Positions 51,516-60,706 of a stretch of DNA of 64,000 bases are shown here, piece by piece. The notes under the pieces are model-generated. The model did no database searches and had not been told where the DNA came from. It saw only the letters and a program-made list of their open reading frames with translations. The stretch covers positions 1,536 to 65,535 of the forward strand of contig NZ_JH413829.1 in assembly GCF_000162755.2 (NCBI RefSeq). The letters are read 5' to 3'. A program made the translations under genes and the position numbers. Every line of letters starts with the position of its first letter. Within the stretch, counting starts at the first letter, position 1. Origin of the DNA: Legionella drancourtii LLAP12 (GTDB lineage Bacteria > Pseudomonadota > Gammaproteobacteria > Legionellales > Legionellaceae).

Positions 51516-51588
51516 GCTCAATAAATAAATTTAATTCTAGCTCTGTTATTAACTTAACGATGTCCTTCTAAGAGATCAATCCACATCC

Positions 51589-52137
51589 TTAATTAATATC
51601 TTGCCCAATACTCATAACTGATTCAAAAAATTCTTTTCCACCTAGACTTAATCGTATAGATACTGCTTTTCGGATTAGACCCGTTCTAACATCCTTCATT
51701 AATGGAGCTGTTAATTTTATTTTCTTTTCAAGTTCTAATAGCCTTATTTTTGTTTCATGAGATATGAAAACTTGTGTTGCATTACCTAAATCACGTTGAT
51801 TTAATCCTTCGTTAATATCATCAATTAACTCAGCATAATCAAGATCCTTTTGGTAATCAGCCCACTTTATTTCAGAACAAGTATATAAATAATATTTAAT
51901 CGCCTCTTCAATCAAGATACTCTGTTTACCTCTACCTTCATAATCCTTCTCTGATTGCTCCTTAAGCTGACTACGAATATCAGATGGAAATCGAATGCAT
52001 ATCATCCATTTGTCTTTTTTTTCTGGAACTTTAAATATAATTCGTCTAATTTTTCTTTTTTGTCCATCTTCCATTTTTATCTCACATTTTAAATAATCAA
52101 AAAAATCAAATTTATAAAATTTTATATTATTATTCAA
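51589..52137 (-). CDS. Third gene of the par operon, RHH-like DNA-binding protein
   Basis: Up to 182 aa; the TTG at 52137 has no SD, and a start at MEDGQKRK (52074) is equally possible. MICIRFPSDIRSQLKEQSEKDYEGRGKQSILIEEAIKYYL has the strand-helix-helix order of ribbon-helix-helix proteins. C-terminal helices (VFISHETKIRLLELEKKIKLTAPLMKDVRTGLIRKAVSIRLSL) repeat a similar pattern. Located after parB and the 26-bp palindrome; may be a partition regulator. Confidence 0.6.
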   Translation of the reverse strand: MNNNIKFYKFDFFDYLKCEIKMEDGQKRKIRRIIFKVPEKKDKWMICIRFPSDIRSQLKEQSEKDYEGRGKQSILIEEAIKYYLYTCSEIKWADYQKDLDYAELIDDINEGLNQRDLGNATQVFISHETKIRLLELEKKIKLTAPLMKDVRTGLIRKAVSIRLSLGGKEFFESVMSIGQDIN

Positions 52138-52146
52138 TAAGTTACA

Positions 52147-52172
52147 GTTAATCCGATCGCGATCGGATTAAC
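52147..52172. promoter_or_regulatory. Perfect 26-bp palindrome, candidate parS
   Basis: GTTAATCCGATCG followed by its exact complement in reverse, overlapping the parB stop codon. A GC-rich centre in AT-rich surroundings, no loop and no U-run argue against a terminator and for a protein-binding centromere-like site. Confidence 0.6.
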
Positions 52173-53286
52173 TTGATTTAGCTAAGTCTAATAGCTTATT
52201 TAATAAATTTTCCAAGCTATGAAATGGCGTTAAATTATCCTCGACATGGATTAAATCAGGTATCATTTTTAATAAATAATCTTTCAATATAATGGAATCT
52301 TGTTCTAATTTAACTTTAAAGGTAGCTGACCGCTTTTTAGTCCCACCATTTTTTCCTCGAGCTAAAGGTTTGCTTTTTTCTACATGAATAATAAGACTTC
52401 TATCATTTCCAGTTGACATTCTTTCAAGTTCAGCTTCAATTTGGCTATATGATTTTGAAATCCACTTTCGAATCCAACGAAATGATACCTGACTCATTTC
52501 TATCAAATTAATCATTTCAGAAGGATATTTATTGGGATCTAGCGATAATCGTTTAAGGGCACCAGCAATATCTTCATTTAAGCCTATGATAGAACTTAAT
52601 TCTTTATTTGAAATATTTTTACAGTCTTCTGATTTTAGAAGCTCTCTTACAATTGAAAAATTTTGTCCTACAGTTAATTCCTTTCTGAGATTATTTTCTG
52701 ATAATTGTCGTCGTAGTTTTCTATGATTTACTTTTAACCGGGCAAGAAGGGTCTCGTCAGTAATCTCTATACATGTAAGCGTTTGAACTCCGGATAACAT
52801 TCCAGCAAGTCTTCTTTGATGTCCCTCAAGGATTACATAACCATAATCTAAATCAGAGTCAATAAAATATTCCGGATCGGTAGTTGAATCTGCTAAGAAA
52901 ATTTCAATTGGTTCAATAAGTCCATCATTCCTTATCGAGTAAGCCAAACTTCTTAAAAATTCATAATGCTCTTCAAGATCTAAGCTTAATGTTCCTGATA
53001 ATTCTGAAAAGGAAGGAATAATATAATTACCGTTCAAATCTAACTTACACAGTGAACTTTCTGTATTAAGAGCTAAATTTGTTTTTAACCACTCTTCATC
53101 TATTTGGTCACCTGGTCTAGGATTAAAGGGATCAGGAATTAAAGTATAGGGACTATGTTCAACTAATTGTTTGCCTCTAGTAAATCTTAAATCAGCTGTT
53201 ATACCTGCGCGAGTTATTGTACTGGATTTTGAATTAGACCCATTTTCTAAATTTAATGATTTAGCATTTAGTTTTATTTTTTTCAT
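52168..53286 (-). CDS. parB: ParB-like partition protein
   Basis: 372 aa. N-terminal ParB/Srx domain (YTLIPDPFNPRPGDQI, LIEPIEIFLADS, YVILEGHQRRLAGMLSG with the conserved Arg pair), then HTH region (LTVGQNFSIVRELLKSEDCKNISNKELSSIIGLNEDIAGALKRLSL). Follows parA by 4 bp. Binds parS and stimulates ParA. Larger than typical plasmid ParB (~330 aa) because of its C-terminal extension. Confidence 0.88.
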   Translation of the reverse strand: MKKIKLNAKSLNLENGSNSKSSTITRAGITADLRFTRGKQLVEHSPYTLIPDPFNPRPGDQIDEEWLKTNLALNTESSLCKLDLNGNYIIPSFSELSGTLSLDLEEHYEFLRSLAYSIRNDGLIEPIEIFLADSTTDPEYFIDSDLDYGYVILEGHQRRLAGMLSGVQTLTCIEITDETLLARLKVNHRKLRRQLSENNLRKELTVGQNFSIVRELLKSEDCKNISNKELSSIIGLNEDIAGALKRLSLDPNKYPSEMINLIEMSQVSFRWIRKWISKSYSQIEAELERMSTGNDRSLIIHVEKSKPLARGKNGGTKKRSATFKVKLEQDSIILKDYLLKMIPDLIHVEDNLTPFHSLENLLNKLLDLAKSS

Positions 53287-53290
53287 GCAA

Positions 53291-54193
53291 TTACGATCCT
53301 AATTCCAGTGAATTATAAATAAATTCCCCTAAACATGCAGCTTCGATGGCGAATCTATCATCATATTTCAATTCTGTGTAAGGAGCAGTTATAGGAGCCT
53401 GATCTTCATCTATATCTACAGCTCTAGGAGAATCATGAATTTCAACTGCTTCGAGCAATAAAGAACTCAATATAGGATTTCCTCTAATCGTATCCAATAT
53501 TTTATTTTGTGGACCACGTTTATTGTAATCAACTTTATTTCTCAATAAGCCTACTACTTTAGCTTGATTAGTAGCAGGTCTATAAACATTTTGTCGATTG
53601 ACAAGATCCACCATACCAGCTAATCCCTGCAAAGATTTATTACTTAATTCTAAAGGTATTAAAACATGGGTAGCCGCACGTATAGCTCCTTGAGTTAATG
53701 GACCTTTGGCTGGAGGAGTATCTATCAATACTAAGTCATATCCACAATCAATAAAATCATCCATATTAAAAAAATCATAAGGCCTTTTAATAATTTCATC
53801 TAAAGAATTAGAATATTCGAACGCTTCAATATCTCGAATTAAAGGTGCATTACTAGGAAGTATATCTAGATTCTCTAAATCAGTAGGATATGGAATTACT
53901 GGATTTTCTGTCCACATATCCAACGCAGATGATTTCCCATCCCAACCATCATCTTCTGGGTTAGAAGGGTCATAATCGGGATGAATGGGAGGTCGGTAAT
54001 TTGACATGTCACGTATCCTAGTGTCATTTAAAAATCTAAATGACATATTACCCTGAGGATCAAAATCACAAACAAGCACCCTCTTATTTTTTTTAAAAGC
54101 AATATAAGTTGATACTAATTGGCTAATAAGGCTTTTTCCAACTCCGCCTTTGTTATTTGCCACAACAAGAATCTTAGGTTTTATTTTGGCCAT
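53291..54193 (-). CDS. parA: ParA/Soj-type partition ATPase
   Basis: 300 aa. Deviant Walker A NNKGGVGKSLIS at residue ~13, VLVCDFDPQGNMSFRFL (Walker A'), DLVLIDTPPAKGPLTQGAI (Walker B). Positions plasmid or excised element copies before division. Operon parA-parB-third gene, read leftward; the palindrome at 54271-54293 in its upstream region is a likely autoregulatory site. Confidence 0.93.
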   Translation of the reverse strand: MAKIKPKILVVANNKGGVGKSLISQLVSTYIAFKKNKRVLVCDFDPQGNMSFRFLNDTRIRDMSNYRPPIHPDYDPSNPEDDGWDGKSSALDMWTENPVIPYPTDLENLDILPSNAPLIRDIEAFEYSNSLDEIIKRPYDFFNMDDFIDCGYDLVLIDTPPAKGPLTQGAIRAATHVLIPLELSNKSLQGLAGMVDLVNRQNVYRPATNQAKVVGLLRNKVDYNKRGPQNKILDTIRGNPILSSLLLEAVEIHDSPRAVDIDEDQAPITAPYTELKYDDRFAIEAACLGEFIYNSLELGS

Positions 54194-54270
54194 TATTTGT
54201 CCCTTTATGTTACTAGCTATCTGCTTTAAATAGATATTACTTTAACTAAAAAACAATTAACAATCAATAC

Positions 54271-54293
54271 ATACTCAATACTGTATTGAGTAT
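54271..54293. promoter_or_regulatory. Palindrome upstream of parA (ATACTCAATA-CTG-TATTGAGTAT)
   Basis: Perfect 10-bp arms around 3 bp, ~80 bp before the parA start. A related half site (TATTGGGTAT) occurs near 54486. Candidate operator for ParA or ParB autoregulation. Confidence 0.55.
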
Positions 54294-54637
54294 TATTTTT
54301 GAATACCGATGAGAAATTTAAAAAACAACTTCTAGAAGCAAAGGTCACATGAAATTATTAACCATAACTTCCATTAGTGGTTATTTTATCAATGATCTGA
54401 GTGATTTTAGAAAAATAAAATAAATTTCACTTTTCGATTGATCTAAGAAATAAAAACGGGGACAATAGCTTTTTGAGTAACTTGTATTGGGTATTAGTCA
54501 TCAAATTTTAGATAGTTTGGAAATACCGAAAATAACTAATTTAGCAGAACAAAGAATTAAAGAATTAAAGAATTAAAATTACGTAAATGAAATTAAAGGA
54601 AAATTAAATGTGCTAATAAAGAAAATATAAAGTGGTA
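54294..54637. other. AT-rich intergenic region with three AAGAATTA direct repeats
   Basis: No gene found between parA and the primase/helicase leader. AAGAATTA repeats in tandem three times at 54552-54577, in very AT-rich DNA. Such DNA beside par and replication genes could hold a replication origin or iterons; three 8-bp repeats are weak evidence. Confidence 0.4.
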
Positions 54638-54797
54638 GTTATGAAGAGTTTGCCGACTCTCCATAACCAAATAAAATTAGCTTGGAACAAAGCTAATACT
54701 AAAAGAATCAATAAAAAGATTTTTATAGATTCTCTTACGTTTTTACACTACATATATTAGCTTTGTTCCCTCGGAACATCAATAGAAATATTGATGT
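54638..54797. other. Nested hairpins before the primase/helicase gene
   Basis: GTTATG.AGAGT/ACTCT.CATAAC 54638-54667; ATTAGCTT/AAGCTAAT 54676-54697; GGAACAAAGCTAAT 54684-54697 with its complement 54756-54769; TGTTCC/GGAACA 54764-54778; ACATCAATA/TATTGATGT 54776-54797. The GGAACA and AGCTAAT segments can pair in more than one way, so alternative folds exist. Could regulate the gene's mRNA or act as a primase start site. Confidence 0.55.
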
Positions 54798-54812
54798 CTA
54801 GGGATATTTTTA

Positions 54813-57800
54813 ATGGAATTTTTTAATAATAAGAAAGACTTGTCTCAACAAGTCAAAACACAATCCTTCGATCAATGGGTTGTGGATAATCGTTCAATGA
54901 TTGAGTCCCATTTGATTCATGCAGGTATTGCTTTTATTAATGAGCAAGCCGAATCACTAAAACAATCTGTAACCAATCTAATGCTCGATGATCGCTGGCA
55001 TTACATTGATAAACCTACAAAAAAGCAAAGCTATCGTGGATCTCTGGAAATCAACAGCCAAGGAATACCTTATCTTTTCTTAAGGTATTTTACCTTTCGC
55101 CATGGTGGGTATTCCGCACGCTTCAATAGCAAAGAAGTACTGAAAGAACTTTGGAAAGATGCACGCCGAGGTATCATATCAAAACCACGGCCTGTGACAC
55201 CTAAAAACCAACCATTAAAAAGTACTCCAGAGAAAGAAAACGTTTTTTTTGATTGGGTTGGCCATCATTTAAAGCTTTGGAACTCATTAAGTACTGCCGG
55301 AACAAGCCCTTATTTAAAACAAAAAGGACTGGGAAATACCTTCATTCCAGGTATTCGTTTCGCAAAAAATTACATTGCAGTAGCTCTTATCAATACGGAG
55401 AATGCATTTCAAGGAATGCAATGCATTTATAACGACGGTGAAAAACGTTATACCAAAGGAATGACCAAGAAAGGACATTTTGGAATCGTCGGTGACACCA
55501 CCTTACCCCAAAAACCAAGAGCATTACATGTCTGCGAAGGACTTGCTACTGCTGCAAGTATCTATCTTGCCACTGGAGAGTCCGTCTTTTGTGCCTTCGA
55601 TGCAGGTAACTTACTTCCTGTCAGCCGTAATCTAAAACGCCATTACCCCAAAACCCCTATTATTCTTTGGGCAGATAACGACTGGCAAAAAGCCACTAAA
55701 AAAACGAAACATGGACGCATCCTGGGTAATACAGGGCTTATTCATGCCAACCGAACCGCCTTTAAACTTCGTAATGCCTTAGTATGTACCCCTGATTTTT
55801 CTAGTCTCCCTCCAGAACAAATTAAAGAGGCTACAGACTTTAATGATTTACATCAGCTCTTAGGAATTGAGGCGATTACGCAAACCATAGCACAAAAACC
55901 AAATATTAGCCTGGCTTTATGGCATGAATCATCTCGCTATACCCGATATGCTCATGGCGTACTTGCGCCACAGAAATTTGCTAAAGGGATAAAACGAACC
56001 TATAAAAAAAGATACCTTCCCAAAGATGTATTTCAGCACGAAGGCGTTCACTTGGTACGCTCCGCCATTGGAACAGGTAAAACCGCCATTGTGGAACATT
56101 TAGTCAAAAACAATCCCCACCATTCCATCTTATTTACCACCCATTTAATTTCCTTGGTGGAAAGTGCAGCACAGCGCCTTGGATTGGTAAGCTACAATGA
56201 ATGTGACGCGTTCGATTTGCAAATAGAAAATCGCGTGGCCATTTGCCTCAATTCTTTAGGCAAGCTTACTGCGGAAGGGGCGCTGAAAACCTATGATGTC
56301 GTCATCATCGATGAAATTGAACAGGTACTTGCACGACTCACCACTCATATTGAACAAAAACCTCTGGTTTTTAGTGTCCTAAAACACTTAATGATGCATA
56401 CCAAAACTTTAATTTGCCTTGATGCACATCTGTCACAAACCACAGTACAAATTATCCAACGTTTTTGTCCCAATCATCCGGTAACTGTACATTTTAATGA
56501 ATACACACCCGGGCATGGTCGCAAGATTTTATTTCATGACAATCCAGAAAGCGTGCAAATGAACGCCTTACATGCACTGGAACAAAACCAAAAAGTCTAT
56601 TTAGCCTTTAATTCAAAAAAAGAAGCCTACAAGACCTTCTCTGCTTGTTCTATAGCGTTCCCTGAAAAAAAAGGGCTCTACATCTCCAGTGATAATGCCG
56701 GGGATGCTGAAAATCAGGCCTTTTTTAATAATGTAAATCAAATAAGTCAGCGTTATGATTACCTCATCTGCACCCCATCGGTAAGTACGGGTGTATCCAT
56801 TGATAATGGCCATTTTGATTTTGTAGGCGGGGTATTTAATGCCCAAATCAATACAGCCAATGATTGCATGCAAGCCTTAGGACGCATTCGTAACCATCAA
56901 ACACTCCATGTATTTTGTGAGAAACGTTTAGGAAATAAAACACTAAATCCTGAAGTAATTTCCGCGAAATGGGCAAACACTCATCTGCATGACTTAAATC
57001 TAATGAATATTGATGCCTTATCGGGCGCGCGTATCCTCTTAAACCCTGACTACGAACAATTAGCTCTGTTAGTCACCCAAGCACGTAATGCAAGCAACAA
57101 TAATTTTTATGAACAATTTGCTTTATTAGCACTTCATGACGGCATGCATTTAGCCTATTTTGAAGAGGACATGGATTTAGGCATCCAAAAACAACTAAAA
57201 AACTTTAAAAAAGCGTGCATTGAACACGATGCCAATCAAATCTGCCGAGAGCAATTACCATTAACTGCTTCAGAGCTCTTAGCGCTTGCGAAAAAACCAC
57301 GAAAAACAATGGCCGATACACGCGCCTATAAGAAACAACAACTTATTGAGTTTTATAACTTATCCGAAAAAGACAATCAAAGTATTCAGGCCTTAGCCAC
57401 AATTGATAACGACGGTCGATTTAAAAAACAAATAGTTAACCTGGAACTCGCCTTAGGCGATGTTGAATTAGCAAAAAAACACTTCTTAGCGCAATTGCAG
57501 GAAAGCAATCAATTTGCTGCGGATTTAAATTATTTTGCAAGCTTACAAAGTATCTATCAGAAACTTTTGCGAACTCTCCGTGTAACCACATCCAATGGCA
57601 CATTGGATACATCAAATTATCAATACAGCAAAGAACTACTGCAACACAGTGATTTTTTACACTGGATTGAACAAAACAGACCAATAATACAAGGAATTGT
57701 CACCCTTCCTACGCCTGACCGATTGTATAAAGACCCCATTCGATTCGTATCCATGCTGTTATCTCATTTAGGACTAAAACAAAAAAGGGTAGGGCGCGCT

Positions 57801-58016
57801 GAATTTGGACTCTACCAACTCGAACCATCCCGCGTACAGTTACTTAATGCCTTAATTATGCGACGCAAAAAAGGCTGCACCGGAATAAGCATGCCATTGG
57901 ATACTTCTTCGTGTGCCGTTAAAAAATCAACAAGTACCGATTTTTTTGTAACTACATTTCGCAAAATTAAAGAGTTTATCCTCCCCAAACATTTTTTTGA
58001 GCCTGTTTTTTCTTAA
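54813..58016 (+). CDS. Primase/helicase, possible replication protein
   Basis: 1067 aa. N-terminal basic/aromatic region (1-130), TOPRIM-like primase core with LHVCEGLATAASIYLATG (~240), FCAFDAGNLLPV and ILWADNDWQ; then a superfamily-2-like helicase with Walker A RSAIGTGKTAIVEHL (~420), Walker B VVIIDEIEQVLARL (~499), CTPSVSTGVSIDNGHFD and motif VI QALGRIRN (~687). The combination is that of plasmid/phage primase-helicases and CyRepA1/origin-binding-like proteins. With parAB adjacent it may start replication of the element. Confidence 0.8.
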   Translation: MEFFNNKKDLSQQVKTQSFDQWVVDNRSMIESHLIHAGIAFINEQAESLKQSVTNLMLDDRWHYIDKPTKKQSYRGSLEINSQGIPYLFLRYFTFRHGGYSARFNSKEVLKELWKDARRGIISKPRPVTPKNQPLKSTPEKENVFFDWVGHHLKLWNSLSTAGTSPYLKQKGLGNTFIPGIRFAKNYIAVALINTENAFQGMQCIYNDGEKRYTKGMTKKGHFGIVGDTTLPQKPRALHVCEGLATAASIYLATGESVFCAFDAGNLLPVSRNLKRHYPKTPIILWADNDWQKATKKTKHGRILGNTGLIHANRTAFKLRNALVCTPDFSSLPPEQIKEATDFNDLHQLLGIEAITQTIAQKPNISLALWHESSRYTRYAHGVLAPQKFAKGIKRTYKKRYLPKDVFQHEGVHLVRSAIGTGKTAIVEHLVKNNPHHSILFTTHLISLVESAAQRLGLVSYNECDAFDLQIENRVAICLNSLGKLTAEGALKTYDVVIIDEIEQVLARLTTHIEQKPLVFSVLKHLMMHTKTLICLDAHLSQTTVQIIQRFCPNHPVTVHFNEYTPGHGRKILFHDNPESVQMNALHALEQNQKVYLAFNSKKEAYKTFSACSIAFPEKKGLYISSDNAGDAENQAFFNNVNQISQRYDYLICTPSVSTGVSIDNGHFDFVGGVFNAQINTANDCMQALGRIRNHQTLHVFCEKRLGNKTLNPEVISAKWANTHLHDLNLMNIDALSGARILLNPDYEQLALLVTQARNASNNNFYEQFALLALHDGMHLAYFEEDMDLGIQKQLKNFKKACIEHDANQICREQLPLTASELLALAKKPRKTMADTRAYKKQQLIEFYNLSEKDNQSIQALATIDNDGRFKKQIVNLELALGDVELAKKHFLAQLQESNQFAADLNYFASLQSIYQKLLRTLRVTTSNGTLDTSNYQYSKELLQHSDFLHWIEQNRPIIQGIVTLPTPDRLYKDPIRFVSMLLSHLGLKQKRVGRAEFGLYQLEPSRVQLLNALIMRRKKGCTGISMPLDTSSCAVKKSTSTDFFVTTFRKIKEFILPKHFFEPVFS

Positions 58017-58198
58017 AACAGAATAAACTTAATTCTTTCTTGAATGCCATTTAGAAATTGGTAGGTTTTTTATCGTCCCCAATATTTTTATGGATTAATT
58101 TAATTCTAAATGTTTATTGAATAGACAGTCTCGTCACTTAAAATGAGTTATTTTTTTATGAGAAAGAAGGTGATTTTATGAATTTATCGTTAATTTAT

Positions 58199-58247
58199 GG
58201 GAACACTGGTGATGTTATAGTCTTTATATAACACCTTGAGTGTTCCC
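58199..58247 (+). terminator. Hairpin terminator downstream of the primase/helicase
   Basis: GGGAACACT (58199-58207) pairs with AGTGTTCCC (58239-58247); inner TGTTATA/TATAACA (58213-58219, 58227-58233). Strong stem between the convergent primase/helicase and coiled-coil genes; only a short T/A-rich tail follows, so it could serve as a bidirectional terminator or mRNA-stabilising element. Confidence 0.5.
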
Positions 58248-58283
58248 AATAAATAGAAAAGCGAAATGAGGCAAACTATGAAA

Positions 58284-59468
58284 TTAATGCACTTGCAACA
58301 CCCTCGTTTCAGGAAATAGTAATTCATTACTGGCTTGTGCGGATGCGGCACTCCCAGAAAATACCCCACAATGTTTGAGTGCGGTTATCGAATTATCAAT
58401 GCCTTGCGCTTTGGGTACGATTAGTTTATCGGTTATTTCAGATACTTTTTCAAGTTTTTTAATGAGCGAATCCTGATATTCTATCATCTGTGCATAGTGG
58501 TTATTAGAGCTGCGCGTTTCTTCTAATGTGCTGGTTAAATTCTTTTGCGTCTCTAACATCCTCTGTGTTATTTGATCAAACTGTAGTTTTTCATCATCAA
58601 TAAATGTATGTAATTTTGCAAGAAATAAGGTTCTTTGCTCTTCATTAAACCGCAATGTCCCGGTAAATACGGTGACTGTGTCACTGAGCGTATTCGCTAG
58701 ATTTTTGGCAATTTTAAGATCGGTTTCAAGTTTACTTCTTAGTGTCTCCAGCTCCTCAATACGTTCAGACAACGTACTGTGGTTCTGTTCATACTTCTGC
58801 TGCACCTCATTTAATTGGGCCTGGGTTTGTTGCAGCACCACGGATTGTGCACCCGAAGTACCTTTTAATTCCTCCAGGGTTTTGTTGAGCCCATCACGGA
58901 CTACGCGCAACTCACCCTCGGTAGTGTTCAACGTAGCTATTTTCCCCGTTAACTGATTAATTTCACTGTTCAAGCGCGACACATTATTCGTAAGATTCAT
59001 GTTTTCTACGGCTAATTGGTCCACCTCCGTTTTGAATTGCGCGTGTAGTGCATCGATTAAATCAATAAGGTTCACCAGTAAGTCTGAAAAATTTACGATA
59101 ATTGTTTTAAATTTATTCGTACTTTGTGTCGAATTTTGATGGTAGTCAAATAGCAAGTAACTGCCGACTGTATAAGCAAGCAGTGCGAAAATACTTAGCG
59201 TAAGCAGTGCAGCAAGTTGCAACGTAATGCTTAATACAATGAGTGGTATGAGTACTGCAAGTCCTGAGCTAACCTGTACCCAAAGAGGAATCTTTGCCCA
59301 GTAAGCTGCGATACGTGCTAAGACACTTTGATTGGCCGCGAAGGAATCGATTGCGTCCTCTAAGTCTTTTTGTATCTGTGTTAAATGTTGGTGGGTGGTT
59401 ATTATTTGTTGTAGATGTTCAGGTTTAGGTTGTGTTGGATTGGTTTCCGTTTGTAAATCAGGTGTCAT
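58284..59468 (-). CDS. Membrane-anchored coiled-coil protein
   Basis: 394 aa. Two adjacent hydrophobic segments at ~60-108 (VQVSSGLAVLIPLIVLSITLQLAALL, LSIFALLAYTVGSYLLF), then ~200 residues of coiled coil (VENMNLTNNVSRLNSEINQL, VLQQTQAQLNEVQQKYEQNHSTLSERIEELETLRSKLETDLKI). Layout resembles Legionella IncA/LegC-type coiled-coil membrane proteins, some of which are Dot/Icm substrates; no secretion signal can be proved here. Function unknown. Confidence 0.7.
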   Translation of the reverse strand: MTPDLQTETNPTQPKPEHLQQIITTHQHLTQIQKDLEDAIDSFAANQSVLARIAAYWAKIPLWVQVSSGLAVLIPLIVLSITLQLAALLTLSIFALLAYTVGSYLLFDYHQNSTQSTNKFKTIIVNFSDLLVNLIDLIDALHAQFKTEVDQLAVENMNLTNNVSRLNSEINQLTGKIATLNTTEGELRVVRDGLNKTLEELKGTSGAQSVVLQQTQAQLNEVQQKYEQNHSTLSERIEELETLRSKLETDLKIAKNLANTLSDTVTVFTGTLRFNEEQRTLFLAKLHTFIDDEKLQFDQITQRMLETQKNLTSTLEETRSSNNHYAQMIEYQDSLIKKLEKVSEITDKLIVPKAQGIDNSITALKHCGVFSGSAASAQASNELLFPETRVLQVH

Positions 59469-59875
59469 TTGTCCTCTTCCTTATTGTTGACAAAAAAATG
59501 AGCCACGCCAGTGGCGTGCGGTGAGCATTGTACGTGCTTGGGTTTATTTCGTCACTATAAAATCACCCATAGAATTTGGATTTATTTTCAACATAATGAT
59601 TTTTAATCGATTTTAAAGTCTAATGAATCGGGCGCAAATTAGATTGTTCGAACGTTTTGTTTTCGCTATTATTCCAGGCAACTCACCTTTAATATGCAGT
59701 AGGTGCGACAACAAAAAACAGGGCATTTTGGAGACATCCTGGCTCATCTTGATCTGCATGAATAATGGGGAATGTGATTCGCTTTTCTTAAGGGCACTAA
59801 ACAAAGGAACGATGCACGCATACCAAAGAGGATGTCTCTTTTTAAGCTGCAGCGTACATAACAAGGAGAAATAAA
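59469..59875. other. Non-coding stretch with a 15-bp palindrome
   Basis: CACGCCA-G-TGGCGTG at 59504-59518 lies ~36 bp upstream of the coiled-coil gene start and could be its operator. Otherwise no gene supported: the two overlapping frames of ~83 codons at 59613-59874 have no SD and atypical composition. Confidence 0.4.
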
Positions 59876-60085
59876 ATGAAAAAAAGGACGTTCAGTGCGT
59901 TGTATGGCCTACTTTGGTTCGGGTGCCACAGCGCATTTGGGTTGCCCCTTGATTATCTCATGCCCCCTATCGATTATGAACCCTCCAAAGTAATTCATCA
60001 TAAAAAACATACCCTAACGTTGGCTGATAATTCAGGTAATTTGAGCCACAACAAAAAAACAGAGTTACCCCATAAAACAGCCTAA
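59876..60085 (+). CDS. Small exported protein, 69 aa
   Basis: Strong SD (AAGGAGAAATAAAATG). Signal peptide (MKKRTFSALYGLLWFGCHSAFG) followed by LPLDYLMPPIDYEPSKVIHHKKHTLTL and a polar tail. No family recognised. The mature part is only ~47 residues. Confidence 0.6.
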   Translation: MKKRTFSALYGLLWFGCHSAFGLPLDYLMPPIDYEPSKVIHHKKHTLTLADNSGNLSHNKKTELPHKTA

Positions 60086-60134
60086 TTGTTGCATTCGGCT
60101 TTGGTTGGGCGAGCAACCATAATGGGGCGCGGCT

Positions 60135-60437
60135 TCAATTAGCCAGGTATTGTGGGGTTTCGCAGAGGAGGCGAGCATAACGTGTTTTGGGACGCCTTTT
60201 TATGCGGTCAAGATAATTCCAACACAATCTTCTGGCCTGTATTCGCGCGTTAATGGAGAGCGAAGGCAGGGGCGTTAAGGAGTCAATATCCAATACATTG
60301 ATGAGGTGGATGCTTCCAAGTTGCGGGTCTTGACGCAGCGCTTTAGGTTCGGATGTAATGTACTTAAATTGAATGAGTACGTCTTTAACGAGTCCATAAT
60401 CATTGGTCAGTGATGATTTAAATGATAATCCTGTCAT
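60135..60437 (-). CDS. Hypothetical protein, 100 aa
   Basis: Weakly supported: no clear SD. Basic C-terminal half (SINARIQARRLCWNYLDRIKRRPKTRYARLL) might bind nucleic acid. No family recognised. The neighbour on the other strand is the small exported protein. Confidence 0.4.
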   Translation of the reverse strand: MTGLSFKSSLTNDYGLVKDVLIQFKYITSEPKALRQDPQLGSIHLINVLDIDSLTPLPSLSINARIQARRLCWNYLDRIKRRPKTRYARLLCETPQYLAN

Positions 60438-60556
60438 TTATATAAAAACACATAGGTCACGTAGGCCTTCATTCTAATAAGATTTAGTGTCGATTGCCAA
60501 TCCTTTTACAGCCAGAGAACGTGCACGGTAATTCATCTAAAATGAACGTCTTCAAA

Positions 60557-60581
60557 GATATCCACAGTTTCTGTGGATATC
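60557..60581. promoter_or_regulatory. 25-bp inverted repeat containing two DnaA-box-like sequences
   Basis: GATATCCACAG-TTT-CTGTGGATATC, perfect 11-bp arms. TATCCACA on each arm is one base short of the DnaA consensus TTATCCACA. It lies ~125 bp upstream of the SRAP gene, so it may instead be an operator for that gene. Confidence 0.45.
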
Positions 60582-60706
60582 TCTGTGTGCAGTGTGTTAA
60601 CCCTTTGTATAACAAGCAGTCATAAGGCCGTTTCTATGAAACGGGGTACTGGGGTCGTTAGGATTTATTCTATACTTAAAACACAAGGATAAATTTGGGG
60701 GCATCA

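Noticed and set aside
59613-59874. Overlapping opposite-strand frames of 83 codons
   Set aside because: Perfectly mirrored extent, no SD and no recognisable motif; neither is convincing.
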